DNA from: Bog-473 sp963704355
GTDB lineage: Bacteria; Actinomycetota; Acidimicrobiia; Acidimicrobiales; RAAP-2
Direction of reading: 5' to 3'
Assembly: GCA_963704355.1 (NCBI GenBank)
Contig: OY969891.1
Location: 2,232,001-2,296,000, forward strand
Length of the DNA stretch: 64,000 nucleotides
Numbering within the stretch: position 1 is the first letter of the stretch; each line of letters starts with the position of its first letter. Shown piece by piece: positions 25,656 to 33,647 of the stretch. A program made the translations under genes and the position numbers. The notes under the pieces are model-generated. The model was not told the DNA's origin. It saw only the letters and a program-made list of their open reading frames with translations, and did no database searches.

Positions 25656-27025
25656 GACGCGGCGGGTGCCTTGCAGTCGCGCAGCGTGGCCCTGACTTCC
25701 CAGCCTCCGGCCGGTGCGGGTCCCGCCTGCAGCGTGCCCCCGAAGGCGGCGGCGCGCTCGGCCATGCCGGCCACGCCGTGCCCGCCGCTCCCGTTGACGC
25801 GGCGGCCCAGGCCGTTCCCGTTCCCGTTCCCGTGGCCGTTCCTGTGGGCGTCGGAACCGGGCTCGGCCGGCGCGGTGGCGCCGTCGTCGCGCACCCGCAC
25901 GGTGATGTCGGGGTCGCGGAACTGGAGGCAGACCTCGACCGAGGCGGGGTCGTCGGCGTGCTTGAGCGCGTTCGTCAGCGCCTCTTGCACAATGCGGTAG
26001 ACGGTCAGGCCCGCCGCATCGCTCATCTCGAAGGGCCGCCCGGCGCGCTCGATCGTCACGTCCAGCCCGGTGCCGCGCACGCGCTCGACCAGCGCCTCGA
26101 GCTCGGCGAGCCCCGGCTGGGGTGCGAGGGACGGGCGGTCGTCGCTCCCTGGGGAGGCCAAGGGCGGTGTGCCGGGGGCGGGGCGTTCGTCGCGCAGGAC
26201 GCCGAGGAGGCGCCGCATGTCGTTCAACGCCTGGCGCCCGGTGCTCGACACCTCGCCCATGGCCTCACTCGCCCGCCCCGGGTCGGTGCGCTGCGCCGTG
26301 GACGCCGCGTCGGCCAGAGTCACCATCACCTGGATGTTGTGGGAGACGACGTCGTGCATCTCGCGGGCGATGCGGGCTCGCTCGGCCGCCGCGGCAAGAG
26401 AAGCCTGCTGGTCCCGTTCGAGCTCGAGGCGCCCGGCGCGCTCGGCCAGCCAGTCGAGCTGGCTCCGCAGCGCGCGCACGACGATGCCTGCGAGGAGCGC
26501 GGCAATGGCGAGCCCGGTGAGGAACACGAGGGACTTGGTGTCGTTGCCCGTCGGCGTCCAGCGCACGGTCGCCATGACGACGCCGGCCTCCAGGATCACC
26601 GAGCACACGATGACGAGCAGCCATTCGGACTCGAGCGCAACGGTGTAGATGGCGACGAGCAGCGACACGTTGGCGAGGGCGGGGCCTGACACGAGCCACT
26701 GCACGAAGGAGACAGCCGCGATGACCACGAAGACGGTGACCGGGGCCCGGCGCCGGAAGACGAGGGGGAAGATCAGCGCGGCGACGACGAGTAGGTCGGG
26801 CCGGGTGGCGTGCGACGAGAAGAACACGCCGGAACAGAGGACGAAGAGGACGACCGCGCCGGCGACGTCGACGAGCGTCCCGTAGCGCCGGTCGAAGGCA
26901 TGGACCCGCTCCCAGACTCGCCAAGCCCCGTCGAGCTGGCGGCCCTCGGCGGCCCCCGCGGCCGTACCCTGGCGCGGCGTCCCGGGCCGCAGCCACTCGG
27001 GGTAAAAGTGAGAGCTGGGTCGCAT
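25652..27025 (-). CDS. Membrane sensor histidine kinase (HisKA_3 / DesK-like)
   Basis: A 457-residue kinase. Roughly five or six membrane helices occupy residues 45-195, with no large extracellular loop. Then comes a coiled linker, the phospho-His box ARIAREMHDVVSHNIQVM, and an ATPase domain with the N box in VQEALTNALKHADDP and a G box GGHGVAGMAERAAAFGG. A low-complexity Asn/Gly stretch (NGHGNGNGNG) sits inside the ATPase lid. The start at 27025 has AAGGAT upstream; longer starts are not supported. It pairs with the adjacent response regulator. Confidence 0.88.
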   Translation of the reverse strand: MRPSSHFYPEWLRPGTPRQGTAAGAAEGRQLDGAWRVWERVHAFDRRYGTLVDVAGAVVLFVLCSGVFFSSHATRPDLLVVAALIFPLVFRRRAPVTVFVVIAAVSFVQWLVSGPALANVSLLVAIYTVALESEWLLVIVCSVILEAGVVMATVRWTPTGNDTKSLVFLTGLAIAALLAGIVVRALRSQLDWLAERAGRLELERDQQASLAAAAERARIAREMHDVVSHNIQVMVTLADAASTAQRTDPGRASEAMGEVSSTGRQALNDMRRLLGVLRDERPAPGTPPLASPGSDDRPSLAPQPGLAELEALVERVRGTGLDVTIERAGRPFEMSDAAGLTVYRIVQEALTNALKHADDPASVEVCLQFRDPDITVRVRDDGATAPAEPGSDAHRNGHGNGNGNGLGRRVNGSGGHGVAGMAERAAAFGGTLQAGPAPAGGWEVRATLRDCKAPAAS

Positions 27026-27342
27026 CAGATCCTTGGTTCCCAGGCGAGACGACCATGGTAGTACCCGCTGAGCTGGGCCTCCGTGCGCCGTCCACTGCGT
27101 CGGCATCCCTCCAGCCTCCACGGCGCACGCCCGCTCGGCCTTCATCCCCAAGGATGAACAGAGGTGGCCGGGTTCATTCCTGCGAACGATTCGGAAACGC
27201 GAGGACCCAGGATACGTTTCGGTTGCCAATGCCTTCGAGCGGCGCGAGGCAGCGGGTGCATTCCGCCCCGAGTGCGCAGCGCACCTCGCGCCGCCCGAGG
27301 AACGCCCTCGTCTGACGTGGGCGACGGCGCCGCGGGACGAGC
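27026..27342. other. Intergenic, no convincing gene
   Basis: About 315 bases between the kinase start and the LLM oxidoreductase stop. It should carry the promoter of the two-component operon. No clear hairpin, repeat or gene seen. Confidence 0.45.
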
Positions 27343-28224
27343 TCAGCCTCCGGCGCGCGCCGCCACCTCCCGGCAGGCCTCCAGGTCGTCGAACGCCCGG
27401 GCCACGTCGTCAGGGGTGAACGCGAAGAACAGCGCCGCCACGGCGTCCGCGCCGGCTTCGGCGTAGCCCGCCACGTCGTCGGGCGTCAGAGCGTTGAAGT
27501 AGGGGCAGACGGTGATGCGCAGATCGGAGCGCTGCCGGCCCGCCACCTCGAGGTGTTCGTCGAGCTCGGCCAGCCCGGCCGCCAGCTGGGCGGGCGAGCG
27601 GTTGAAGGTGTGCCAGCCCTGGCCGAGGCGGGCCGCCCGCCGCAGCGCGGCCGGTGTCTCCCCGCCGACATGGACCGGGGGGTGGGGCTGTTGGACCGGC
27701 TTGGGGTACATCTCGCAGGGCGGCAGGTCGTAGATCTCGCCGCGGTACGACGACGTCTCGTCCGTCCACAGGGTGCGGAGCACCTCGAGGTACTCGTCGG
27801 TGCGCCGCCCGCGGCGCTCCCAGGGCACGTTCAGCGCGTCGAACTCCTCCTTGAGCCAGCCGACGCCGATGCCGAGGTCGACCCGACCGCCGGAGAGCCA
27901 GTCGAGGGTGGAGACCTCCTTGGCCACGTAGACGGGGTTGCGCTGGGGGAGGAGGAGCATGGCGGTGCCCAGGCGGACCGTCGAGGTCCGGGCGGCCAGG
28001 TAGGTGAGGGTGACCATCGGCTCGAGAAGGCCGCTGCCGGGCGGCGCGGGGATGCGGCCGTCCTCGGCGTAGGGGTAGTGGCTCTCGTACTCACCGAAGA
28101 GCACCACGTGCTCGCCGACCCAGATCGTCCCGATGCCCCGCGCCTCGGCCCCCTCGGCCACCGCGTCGAGCAGCTCGCTCGTGGTCATGGGGCTGGCCGT
28201 CGGCAGCCACAGGTCGAGTTGCAC
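27343..28224 (-). CDS. LLM-class F420-dependent oxidoreductase
   Basis: A 293-residue luciferase-like protein: GIGTIWVGEHVVLF at the start, VRLGTAMLLLPQRNPVYVAKE, the SGGRVDLGIGVGWLKEEF loop that holds the cofactor, and PPVHVGGETPAALRRAARLG. This is the pattern of F420-dependent LLM enzymes of about 290 residues. A GTG at 28224, two bases after the TetR stop, or a GTG at 28242 may be the start. It is the last gene of a P450 - TetR - LLM operon. Confidence 0.88.
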   Translation of the reverse strand: MQLDLWLPTASPMTTSELLDAVAEGAEARGIGTIWVGEHVVLFGEYESHYPYAEDGRIPAPPGSGLLEPMVTLTYLAARTSTVRLGTAMLLLPQRNPVYVAKEVSTLDWLSGGRVDLGIGVGWLKEEFDALNVPWERRGRRTDEYLEVLRTLWTDETSSYRGEIYDLPPCEMYPKPVQQPHPPVHVGGETPAALRRAARLGQGWHTFNRSPAQLAAGLAELDEHLEVAGRQRSDLRITVCPYFNALTPDDVAGYAEAGADAVAALFFAFTPDDVARAFDDLEACREVAARAGG

Positions 28225-28225
28225 G

Positions 28226-28849
28226 TCAGGCCCCCAGCCCACGGCGGACGAAATCGCAGATCTCGTCGGCGGCCTGCGCTGCCGGGACCGGGTTCGGCTC
28301 GCCGGCCCGGATGGAGAGTGCGCCGTAGATCTGCTGGCCGACGAGGACGACGGCGCGCTCGAGGTCGAGGTCGGCCCGGTAGTCGCCGGCGGCCATGCCC
28401 GCCCGCGCCAGCTCCTCGAGCACCCGGATCATGTCGAGCCCGATCAGCATGAGCGCGCCGCCCACGGCGGCCGACCCGGCGGCGCCGGTCGTCGCCTGGG
28501 TGGCCATGGCCAGGCGGAAGAAGGCCGGGCTCTCGTCGATGCGCTCGAGCAGGCCGAGGATGAGCCCGTGCAGTCGATCGGCCGGCCAGGCGTCGTCCGC
28601 CACGATCAGCGCGATGGTGTCCTGCATGCGGTCGTACATGGCCTGCACGCAGGCGCGCAGCAGGTCGTCCCGGTTGGCGAAATAGACGTAGACGGTCGAA
28701 CGGGCCACCCCGGCCTCGGCCGCGATCTCGTCCATGGACACGTCGGTGGTGCCGCGCTCGCCGAAGAGGCGGCGCGCGGTGTCCATGATCTGGTCGCGCC
28801 GGAAGTCGCGGATGACCTCCTTCAACGCGTCGGGCGCGCGCCTGGGCAT
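28226..28849 (-). CDS. TetR-family transcriptional regulator
   Basis: A 207-residue regulator with the helix-turn-helix TDVSMDEIAAEAGVARSTVYVYF and a variable C-terminal ligand domain. The ATG at 28849 was chosen as the start of conserved sequence; the frame upstream is the wrong frame of the P450 gene. It lies 25 bases after the P450 gene. A strong palindrome stands in front of the P450, so it probably controls its own operon. Confidence 0.9.
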   Translation of the reverse strand: MPRRAPDALKEVIRDFRRDQIMDTARRLFGERGTTDVSMDEIAAEAGVARSTVYVYFANRDDLLRACVQAMYDRMQDTIALIVADDAWPADRLHGLILGLLERIDESPAFFRLAMATQATTGAAGSAAVGGALMLIGLDMIRVLEELARAGMAAGDYRADLDLERAVVLVGQQIYGALSIRAGEPNPVPAAQAADEICDFVRRGLGA

Positions 28850-28874
28850 GGTTCCGAGCCTGCCAGGTCCAGGT

Positions 28875-30110
28875 TCAGGCGCCGACGCGTGCGGCCGGCG
28901 TGAAGGCGACGGGGAGGTGCTTGACCCCGTTGATGAACTGAGACTGCAGGCGCTGCGCCTCGCCGTCCTGGTGGATGTCGGCCATGCGGTCGAGCAGGTG
29001 CTCGTACATGACCCGGATCTCCATACGCGCCAGGTTGGTGCCGAGGCAGAAGTGGGGCCCGCCGCCACCGAAGGCGATGTGGGGGTTGGGGGCACGCCCG
29101 ACGTCGAGCGTGTCGGGATCCTCGAAGACGTCCTCGTCCCTGTTGGCCGAGGCGTGGAAGAAGACGACCTTGTCGCCCTCCTTTATTTCGGTGCCGCTCA
29201 TGGTGAGGTCGCACATGGCGGTGCGGCGGAAGTTCATGACGGGGGTGACGAAGCGGAGCATCTCGTCGACGGCCGTCGGCAGAAGGCTGCGGTCGGCGAG
29301 CAGGCGCTGCCACTGCTCGGGGTGCTGGAAGAAGGCGTGCATGGCGCCGGACATGAGGTTGCGGGTCGTCTCGTTGCCGGCCACGGTCAGGAGGAGGAAG
29401 AAGAGCTCGAGCTCCATCTCGCTCAGCTGCTCGCCCTCGACCTCGACGGTGGTGAGGGCGCTCATGAGGTCGGCGTGGGGGTCGATCCGCTTCTTTCCGA
29501 ACAGCTCGGCGGCGTAGGCGTAGAGCTCCATCGCCGAGACGACGGCCATCTCGGCCTCGAGCTGGTACTCGGGGTCCTCGTTGCCGACCATGCGGTTGGA
29601 CCACTCGAACATCTTGTGGCGGTCCTCCTGGGGGACCCCGAGGAGCTCGGCGATGACCTGAAGTGGGAGCTCGGCCGAGAGGTCGGTGACGAAGTCGGCC
29701 TTTCCTCGCTCGATGACCCCGTCGATGATGGCGTCAGTGGCGCGGTGGATGCTGTCCTCGAGGTCGCGCACCATCCTCGGCGTGAAGCCCTTGTTCACGA
29801 GGCGCCGGTAGCGGGTGTGGAGGGGAGGGTCCATGTTGAGCATCATCAGGCCCTGCTGCGCGACGTCCTCGTCGGGCATCTCGAAGGGCATGGTGCCGCG
29901 GGCGGCCGAGCTGAAGCGCTCGTAGTCGCGGTTGACGGTGACGCAGTCCTCGTAGCGGGTGACGGCCCAGAACCCGGGGCCTCCCGGCTCGTCCTGCCAG
30001 TGCACCGGGTCGTGGCGGCGCAAGTGGGCCAGCCAGGCGTGCGGGACTCCGGCCACGTAGGACCGGGAGTCCGAGAGGTCGACGGGGGCGACGCCCGCCA
30101 GGGTGCTCAT
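28875..30110 (-). CDS. Cytochrome P450
   Basis: A 411-residue soluble P450. The I-helix motif is LLTVAGNETTRNL, the E-x-x-R equivalent lies in AVDEMLRFVTPV, and the heme loop is FGGGGPHFCLG with the Cys ligand. The pattern resembles actinobacterial CYP families acting on sterols or terpenoids (CYP125/CYP142-like), but the substrate cannot be fixed. The ATG at 30110 has AGGAG about ten bases upstream. No ferredoxin gene is adjacent. Confidence 0.92.
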   Translation of the reverse strand: MSTLAGVAPVDLSDSRSYVAGVPHAWLAHLRRHDPVHWQDEPGGPGFWAVTRYEDCVTVNRDYERFSSAARGTMPFEMPDEDVAQQGLMMLNMDPPLHTRYRRLVNKGFTPRMVRDLEDSIHRATDAIIDGVIERGKADFVTDLSAELPLQVIAELLGVPQEDRHKMFEWSNRMVGNEDPEYQLEAEMAVVSAMELYAYAAELFGKKRIDPHADLMSALTTVEVEGEQLSEMELELFFLLLTVAGNETTRNLMSGAMHAFFQHPEQWQRLLADRSLLPTAVDEMLRFVTPVMNFRRTAMCDLTMSGTEIKEGDKVVFFHASANRDEDVFEDPDTLDVGRAPNPHIAFGGGGPHFCLGTNLARMEIRVMYEHLLDRMADIHQDGEAQRLQSQFINGVKHLPVAFTPAARVGA

Positions 30111-30150
30111 ATCGGACAGCTCCTCCCCTTGATCGGACACACTGTCCGAT
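30111..30150 (-). promoter_or_regulatory. TetR-type operator of the P450 operon
   Basis: A perfect dyad ATCGGACA-CAC-TGTCCGAT with 8-bp arms lies at 30132-30150. A third half-site, ATCGGACA, lies at 30111-30118, directly against the start codon. The operator is placed to block a promoter just upstream. The TetR gene is the next gene in the operon. Confidence 0.78.
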
Positions 30151-30157
30151 ATTCAGG

Positions 30158-30187
30158 ATGCTAAGTCCATCCTCTAGGTGATGTCAA
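30158..30187 (-). promoter_or_regulatory. Promoter of the P450 operon
   Basis: On the minus strand a consensus TTGACA (30182-30187), an 18-base spacer and TAGCAT (30158-30163). The dyad operator begins eight bases beyond, over the likely transcription start. Confidence 0.6.
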
Positions 30188-30209
30188 CCATCCGCTGTCG
30201 GGTGGGCGT

Positions 30210-30536
30210 TCAGGCCTTGGGCGGATCGTCCTCGGCGTGGGGCTGCGGCACGATCACGACGGACTTGGAGGGGTCGTCGGGATCGAGGACGACCTGGATG
30301 CGGTCGGGATCGGGGGGGCCGCCCGGCACCGGCGCCACCATGACGGGTTGATCCTGCGGGGGAGCGAACACGTTCTGCAGGCCCCGGGCGATGCCGGTGC
30401 CGACGGCGCCGAGGGCGGACTCCCGGCGCCAGCGATCGAAGCCGGGGGGCGAGCCGTCGTCGGCGTCGGAGGGTTCCTCGGCCGTCGGCACCTCTTCTTC
30501 GGGTGGTCCGGGCGCGTCGCCCTCTTTGGGTGTCAC
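30210..30536 (-). CDS. Hypothetical Pro/Asp-rich protein
   Basis: A 108-residue protein, rich in Pro, Asp and Glu for the first half, then GFDRWRRESALGAVGTGIARGL, which could be a short amphipathic helix, and a tail with strand-like pairs (IQVVLDPDDPSKSVVIVPQP). No domain recognised. The GTG at 30536 is a guess; the frame is open to 30623. Codon usage is like that of the neighbours, which supports it being real. Confidence 0.55.
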   Translation of the reverse strand: MTPKEGDAPGPPEEEVPTAEEPSDADDGSPPGFDRWRRESALGAVGTGIARGLQNVFAPPQDQPVMVAPVPGGPPDPDRIQVVLDPDDPSKSVVIVPQPHAEDDPPKA

Positions 30537-30676
30537 CACACCATGGTCGCACCCGGGGGAGGGGGACGCCGGCCGGGGCCGACACGGTGCCCGAACGGCG
30601 GCGTCGTCGACGAGCGACACCATCCATGGCCAGGGGAGGCTCTATGATTTGAGCTTCCTCGCGAGCGAGAGGTGGA

Positions 30677-31135
30677 GTGGACGTGATCTGGAGGCGAGTC
30701 GGACTGACCCTGTGCGCGCTTGGAGCGGTCGGCGTGCTCGCCGGTTGCTCCAAGCCGTCGAACTCGACGAGCGCCTCCACCTCGACCACCGCTGCCTCCA
30801 ACGGCTCGACCACGTCGACGCCGGGCGGCTCAGGCACGACCACGATCCCGAACAGCGTCCCCAACGTCGACGCCGATCGTAAGAACGTGACGGTGGCCAA
30901 CTGCGGCTCGATCCCGGGCGGCTGGTCGGCGGGCGGGTCCGTCAAGAACCCGTCGAGCTCGGCGACGACCTACCACATCACGATCTTCTTCACGTCGGCG
31001 CAGGCGACCGACCTGGCCTCGGCCTCCACGTCTGTCGCGGTCGGCGCGAACGGCACCAACTCGTGGACGGTCAAGGCTTCGTTTGCCGCCCCGAGTCAGG
31101 TCCTGTGCGTGCTGCGGGGCGTGTCGACCAGCTGA
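30677..31135 (+). CDS. Putative lipoprotein with FxLYD-like domain
   Basis: A 152-residue exported protein. The N-terminus is a lipoprotein signal with the lipobox VLAGC. A Ser/Thr-rich linker of about 45 residues follows, then a small beta domain (SVKNPSSSATTYHITIFF to WTVKASFAAPSQVLC) like the FxLYD or DUF-type Ig folds of actinobacterial lipoproteins. It would be anchored in the outer leaflet of the membrane. The GTG start has GAGAGG upstream. Confidence 0.75.
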   Translation: MDVIWRRVGLTLCALGAVGVLAGCSKPSNSTSASTSTTAASNGSTTSTPGGSGTTTIPNSVPNVDADRKNVTVANCGSIPGGWSAGGSVKNPSSSATTYHITIFFTSAQATDLASASTSVAVGANGTNSWTVKASFAAPSQVLCVLRGVSTS

Positions 31136-31213
31136 GCCGGAGAGAGATTCTTCTTCGCCGCACCCGAACAGCGGATGGCGATCGATTGGAGATCGCCCGG
31201 AACTGAGGTCCGC

Positions 31214-31447
31214 TCAGGCGGCGCTCGCCACCATCCGTAGGGAGCCCGACAGGCGGTCCACCAGCTGGGCGTACGCGTCGTCGAACTGGCGCTCGTCGAC
31301 CGCGGCGCACAGCTGGTCCACGAAGGGGCGGAGATTGCGCTCGGCGCCGGCCAGGTCTGTGGCCGCGCTCACGATGGAGATGACCTCGTCTCGGCGATTC
31401 TCGAAGGTCAGGTCGTCCTGGTCGGTGAACATCTGCTCGAGCGTCAT
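31214..31447 (-). CDS. Small helical hypothetical protein
   Basis: A 77-residue protein, acidic and probably all-helical (NLRPFVDQLCAAVDERQFDD). A GAGGGGG ribosome site lies about 13 bases before the ATG, rather far. No family recognised. It diverges from the MoxR operon. Confidence 0.55.
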   Translation of the reverse strand: MTLEQMFTDQDDLTFENRRDEVISIVSAATDLAGAERNLRPFVDQLCAAVDERQFDDAYAQLVDRLSGSLRMVASAA

Positions 31448-31698
31448 GGCGACACCAACCCCCTCACGTCGGTCCCGAGGCCTCTTCTCTCGGCCTCGAT
31501 TCCTTCCTGGTCAAATGCTACGGAGTCCGCCGAGATCTCTAAATGGGCCAAAAAGACTATTTGTAGGGCCCTTGTCCGGCCCGGAGCGTGGCGCCGAACC
31601 GGTTCCGCAACGAGCGACTGAAGAGGAGCCGTCGTCGCTCGCAGCTGGAATGTGATCGTGGCACCCCCGCCGGAAGCACACGCGATGTGCCAGGTAGC

Positions 31699-32733
31699 AT
31701 GGGCAATATGGAGCCGGTCCGCACCGGAGGCGGCCCGGGGGCGGTGGCCAGGCTCGTCGGGAATGACCCCAGCGTGCACGGCAACGGCACTTCTGACCTC
31801 GATGAGGCGATCGCCCTCGGTCAGGCCATCCGGGAGAACCTGGGCCGCGTCCTGCTTGGCACTCCCGAGGCCGTGACCGCGGCCGCGGTGGCCGCACTGT
31901 CAGGGGGGCACCTGCTCATCGAGGACGTGCCTGGCGTCGGCAAGACCGTGCTCGCCCGGGCCCTGGCCATCTCGCTCGGGGCCGAGCTGTCCCGGATCCA
32001 GGGCCATCCCGACCTCCTTCCCTCTGATGTCACCGGCGTCTCGGTCTACGCGCCCGACACGGCGGGCTGGGAGTTCCGGCCCGGACCGGTGTTCGCCCAC
32101 GTCGTCCTGTGCGACGAGCTGAACCGCACCCCGCCGCGCACCCAATCGGCCCTGCTCGAGACGATGGAGGAACAGCAGGTCAGCGTCGACGGCCAGTCCT
32201 GGCCCCTGCCGCGGCCCCACCTCGTGATCGCCACCCAGAACCCCCTGTCGCAGCGGGGCACGTTCCCGCTGGTCGAGAGCCAGCTGGACCGCTTCTCCAT
32301 TGCCACCGCCATGGGTTACCCCGACGCCGCCACCGAGGCCCACCTGGTGCTGCACGAAGGTGGCAAGTACGCCCTCGAGGGCCTGCGTCCCGTTTGCACA
32401 CCAGACGAATGGCTCGGAGCCCTGCGGGCCACCGGGTCGGTCCTCGTCGCCCCTGCGGTGGCGGACTACGCCGTGGCGCTCGGCCGGGCTACTCGCTCCG
32501 CGCCCGGGGTGCGCCTGGGGGCCAGCCCGAGAGCCACCATCCGGCTCATCCGCTCCGCCCAGGCCTACGCCGTTCTTTCCGGGCGGAACTATGTGGCGCC
32601 CGGCGACGTCAAGGAAGTCGCCGTGGGTTGCCTGGCCCACCGGATCCTCATGGACGACGGCGACGAGGGCATCGGGTGGGGGCGCCAGGCCGTGGAGGAG
32701 CTACTCCAGGTGGTCCCGACGCCGCGCCCGTGA
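31699..32733 (+). CDS. MoxR-family AAA+ ATPase
   Basis: A 344-residue ATPase. Walker A is EDVPGVGKTVLARALA, Walker B is HVVLCDELNRTPP, and sensor 1 is HLVIATQNPLSQRGTFPL, followed by ESQLDRF, the arginine finger region. MoxR proteins act as chaperone-like partners of von Willebrand or DUF58 proteins. The start could be 31699 or 31708. It leads a MoxR - DUF58 - transglutaminase operon with 4-base overlaps at both junctions. Confidence 0.92.
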   Translation: MGNMEPVRTGGGPGAVARLVGNDPSVHGNGTSDLDEAIALGQAIRENLGRVLLGTPEAVTAAAVAALSGGHLLIEDVPGVGKTVLARALAISLGAELSRIQGHPDLLPSDVTGVSVYAPDTAGWEFRPGPVFAHVVLCDELNRTPPRTQSALLETMEEQQVSVDGQSWPLPRPHLVIATQNPLSQRGTFPLVESQLDRFSIATAMGYPDAATEAHLVLHEGGKYALEGLRPVCTPDEWLGALRATGSVLVAPAVADYAVALGRATRSAPGVRLGASPRATIRLIRSAQAYAVLSGRNYVAPGDVKEVAVGCLAHRILMDDGDEGIGWGRQAVEELLQVVPTPRP

Positions 32734-33647
32734 GCCGTCGGGTGCGGCCCACCCGGCCGCTGGCGCCGATGCTCGCCGCGGTGCTGATCCTCGGCCTGTG
32801 GTGGCTGGTCGCCCACAACGGCGGCTCGGGCTGGGTGCAGGTTCTCGGCGACATTGTGTTCGGGGCCTTTTGCATCGGCATCCTCGGCCCGTCCCTCGTG
32901 CTGGCCCGGGCCAAGGTGCGGGTGGTCGCTGCTCCGGCCGACGGTGTCGCCGGACGACCGATCGAGCTGCTTCTCGAGTGTTCGACGCGCCTGCGTGTCC
33001 ACCCGCTCGACCCTCCCGGCGAAGAGACGTTCGCCGGGCCGCGTCGGCACTCCATCGGCACCGGGCTCACGTTGCGACCCGAGCGGCACGGTGTGTTCGA
33101 CTCGCTGACGCTCGATGTTGCGTCTGCCGCGCCGTTCGGCCTGCAGTGGTGGCGCCGGCGCGTGCGTATTCCGTTGCCGTCGACGCTCCACGTCGCGCCA
33201 CGCCGCGGGCGGCCCGACGCGCCGTCCCTGCGGATGTTCGAGGACGCCGGCGATGCAGCAGACCGGCCTCACATGGACATGGGTGATCCCAGGGGCGCGC
33301 GCGAGTACCGCTGGGGTGACAACCGGCGCCTCGTGCACTGGCGGGCCACTGCACACTCGGGTGAGCTGATGGTGCGCGAGCTCGAGCGACCCTCGGCCCG
33401 GCCCCTGACGGTCACCGTTGTCCTCCCCGCGGACCCCGACGAGGGTGAGCGGGTGGCGGAGCGGGCGCTCGGCACGGTCGCCTACCTCCTCCAGGAGGGC
33501 GGTGAGGTGATCCTGTCCACCACCGAGGCGACGGGATCCGTCACCGCGCCACTCGTGGACCGCCGCGGCGCCAGGCGCCGTCTCGCTCGAGCGGTTGGAT
33601 CGCCCGGCGTTTCGGCGACTTCCGGCGGGGTCACCGCGTCGCGATGA
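32730..33647 (+). CDS. DUF58-domain membrane protein
   Basis: A 305-residue protein with two membrane helices near the N-terminus (LAPMLAAVLILGLWWLV and IVFGAFCIGILGPSLVL), then a beta-rich part, and the DUF58 core, DPRGAREYRWGDNRRLVHWRAT in two steps. It starts at the GTG whose last bases are the MoxR stop (GTGA at 32730-32733), which decides the start. It is the usual MoxR partner; its function in cell envelope assembly is inferred. Confidence 0.9.
   Translation: MSRRVRPTRPLAPMLAAVLILGLWWLVAHNGGSGWVQVLGDIVFGAFCIGILGPSLVLARAKVRVVAAPADGVAGRPIELLLECSTRLRVHPLDPPGEETFAGPRRHSIGTGLTLRPERHGVFDSLTLDVASAAPFGLQWWRRRVRIPLPSTLHVAPRRGRPDAPSLRMFEDAGDAADRPHMDMGDPRGAREYRWGDNRRLVHWRATAHSGELMVRELERPSARPLTVTVVLPADPDEGERVAERALGTVAYLLQEGGEVILSTTEATGSVTAPLVDRRGARRRLARAVGSPGVSATSGGVTASR

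Noticed and set aside
32109..32729. Upstream extension of the DUF58 frame inside the MoxR gene
   Set aside because: It overlaps the well-supported MoxR coding sequence in another frame. The GTGA overlap at 32730 gives the true start.
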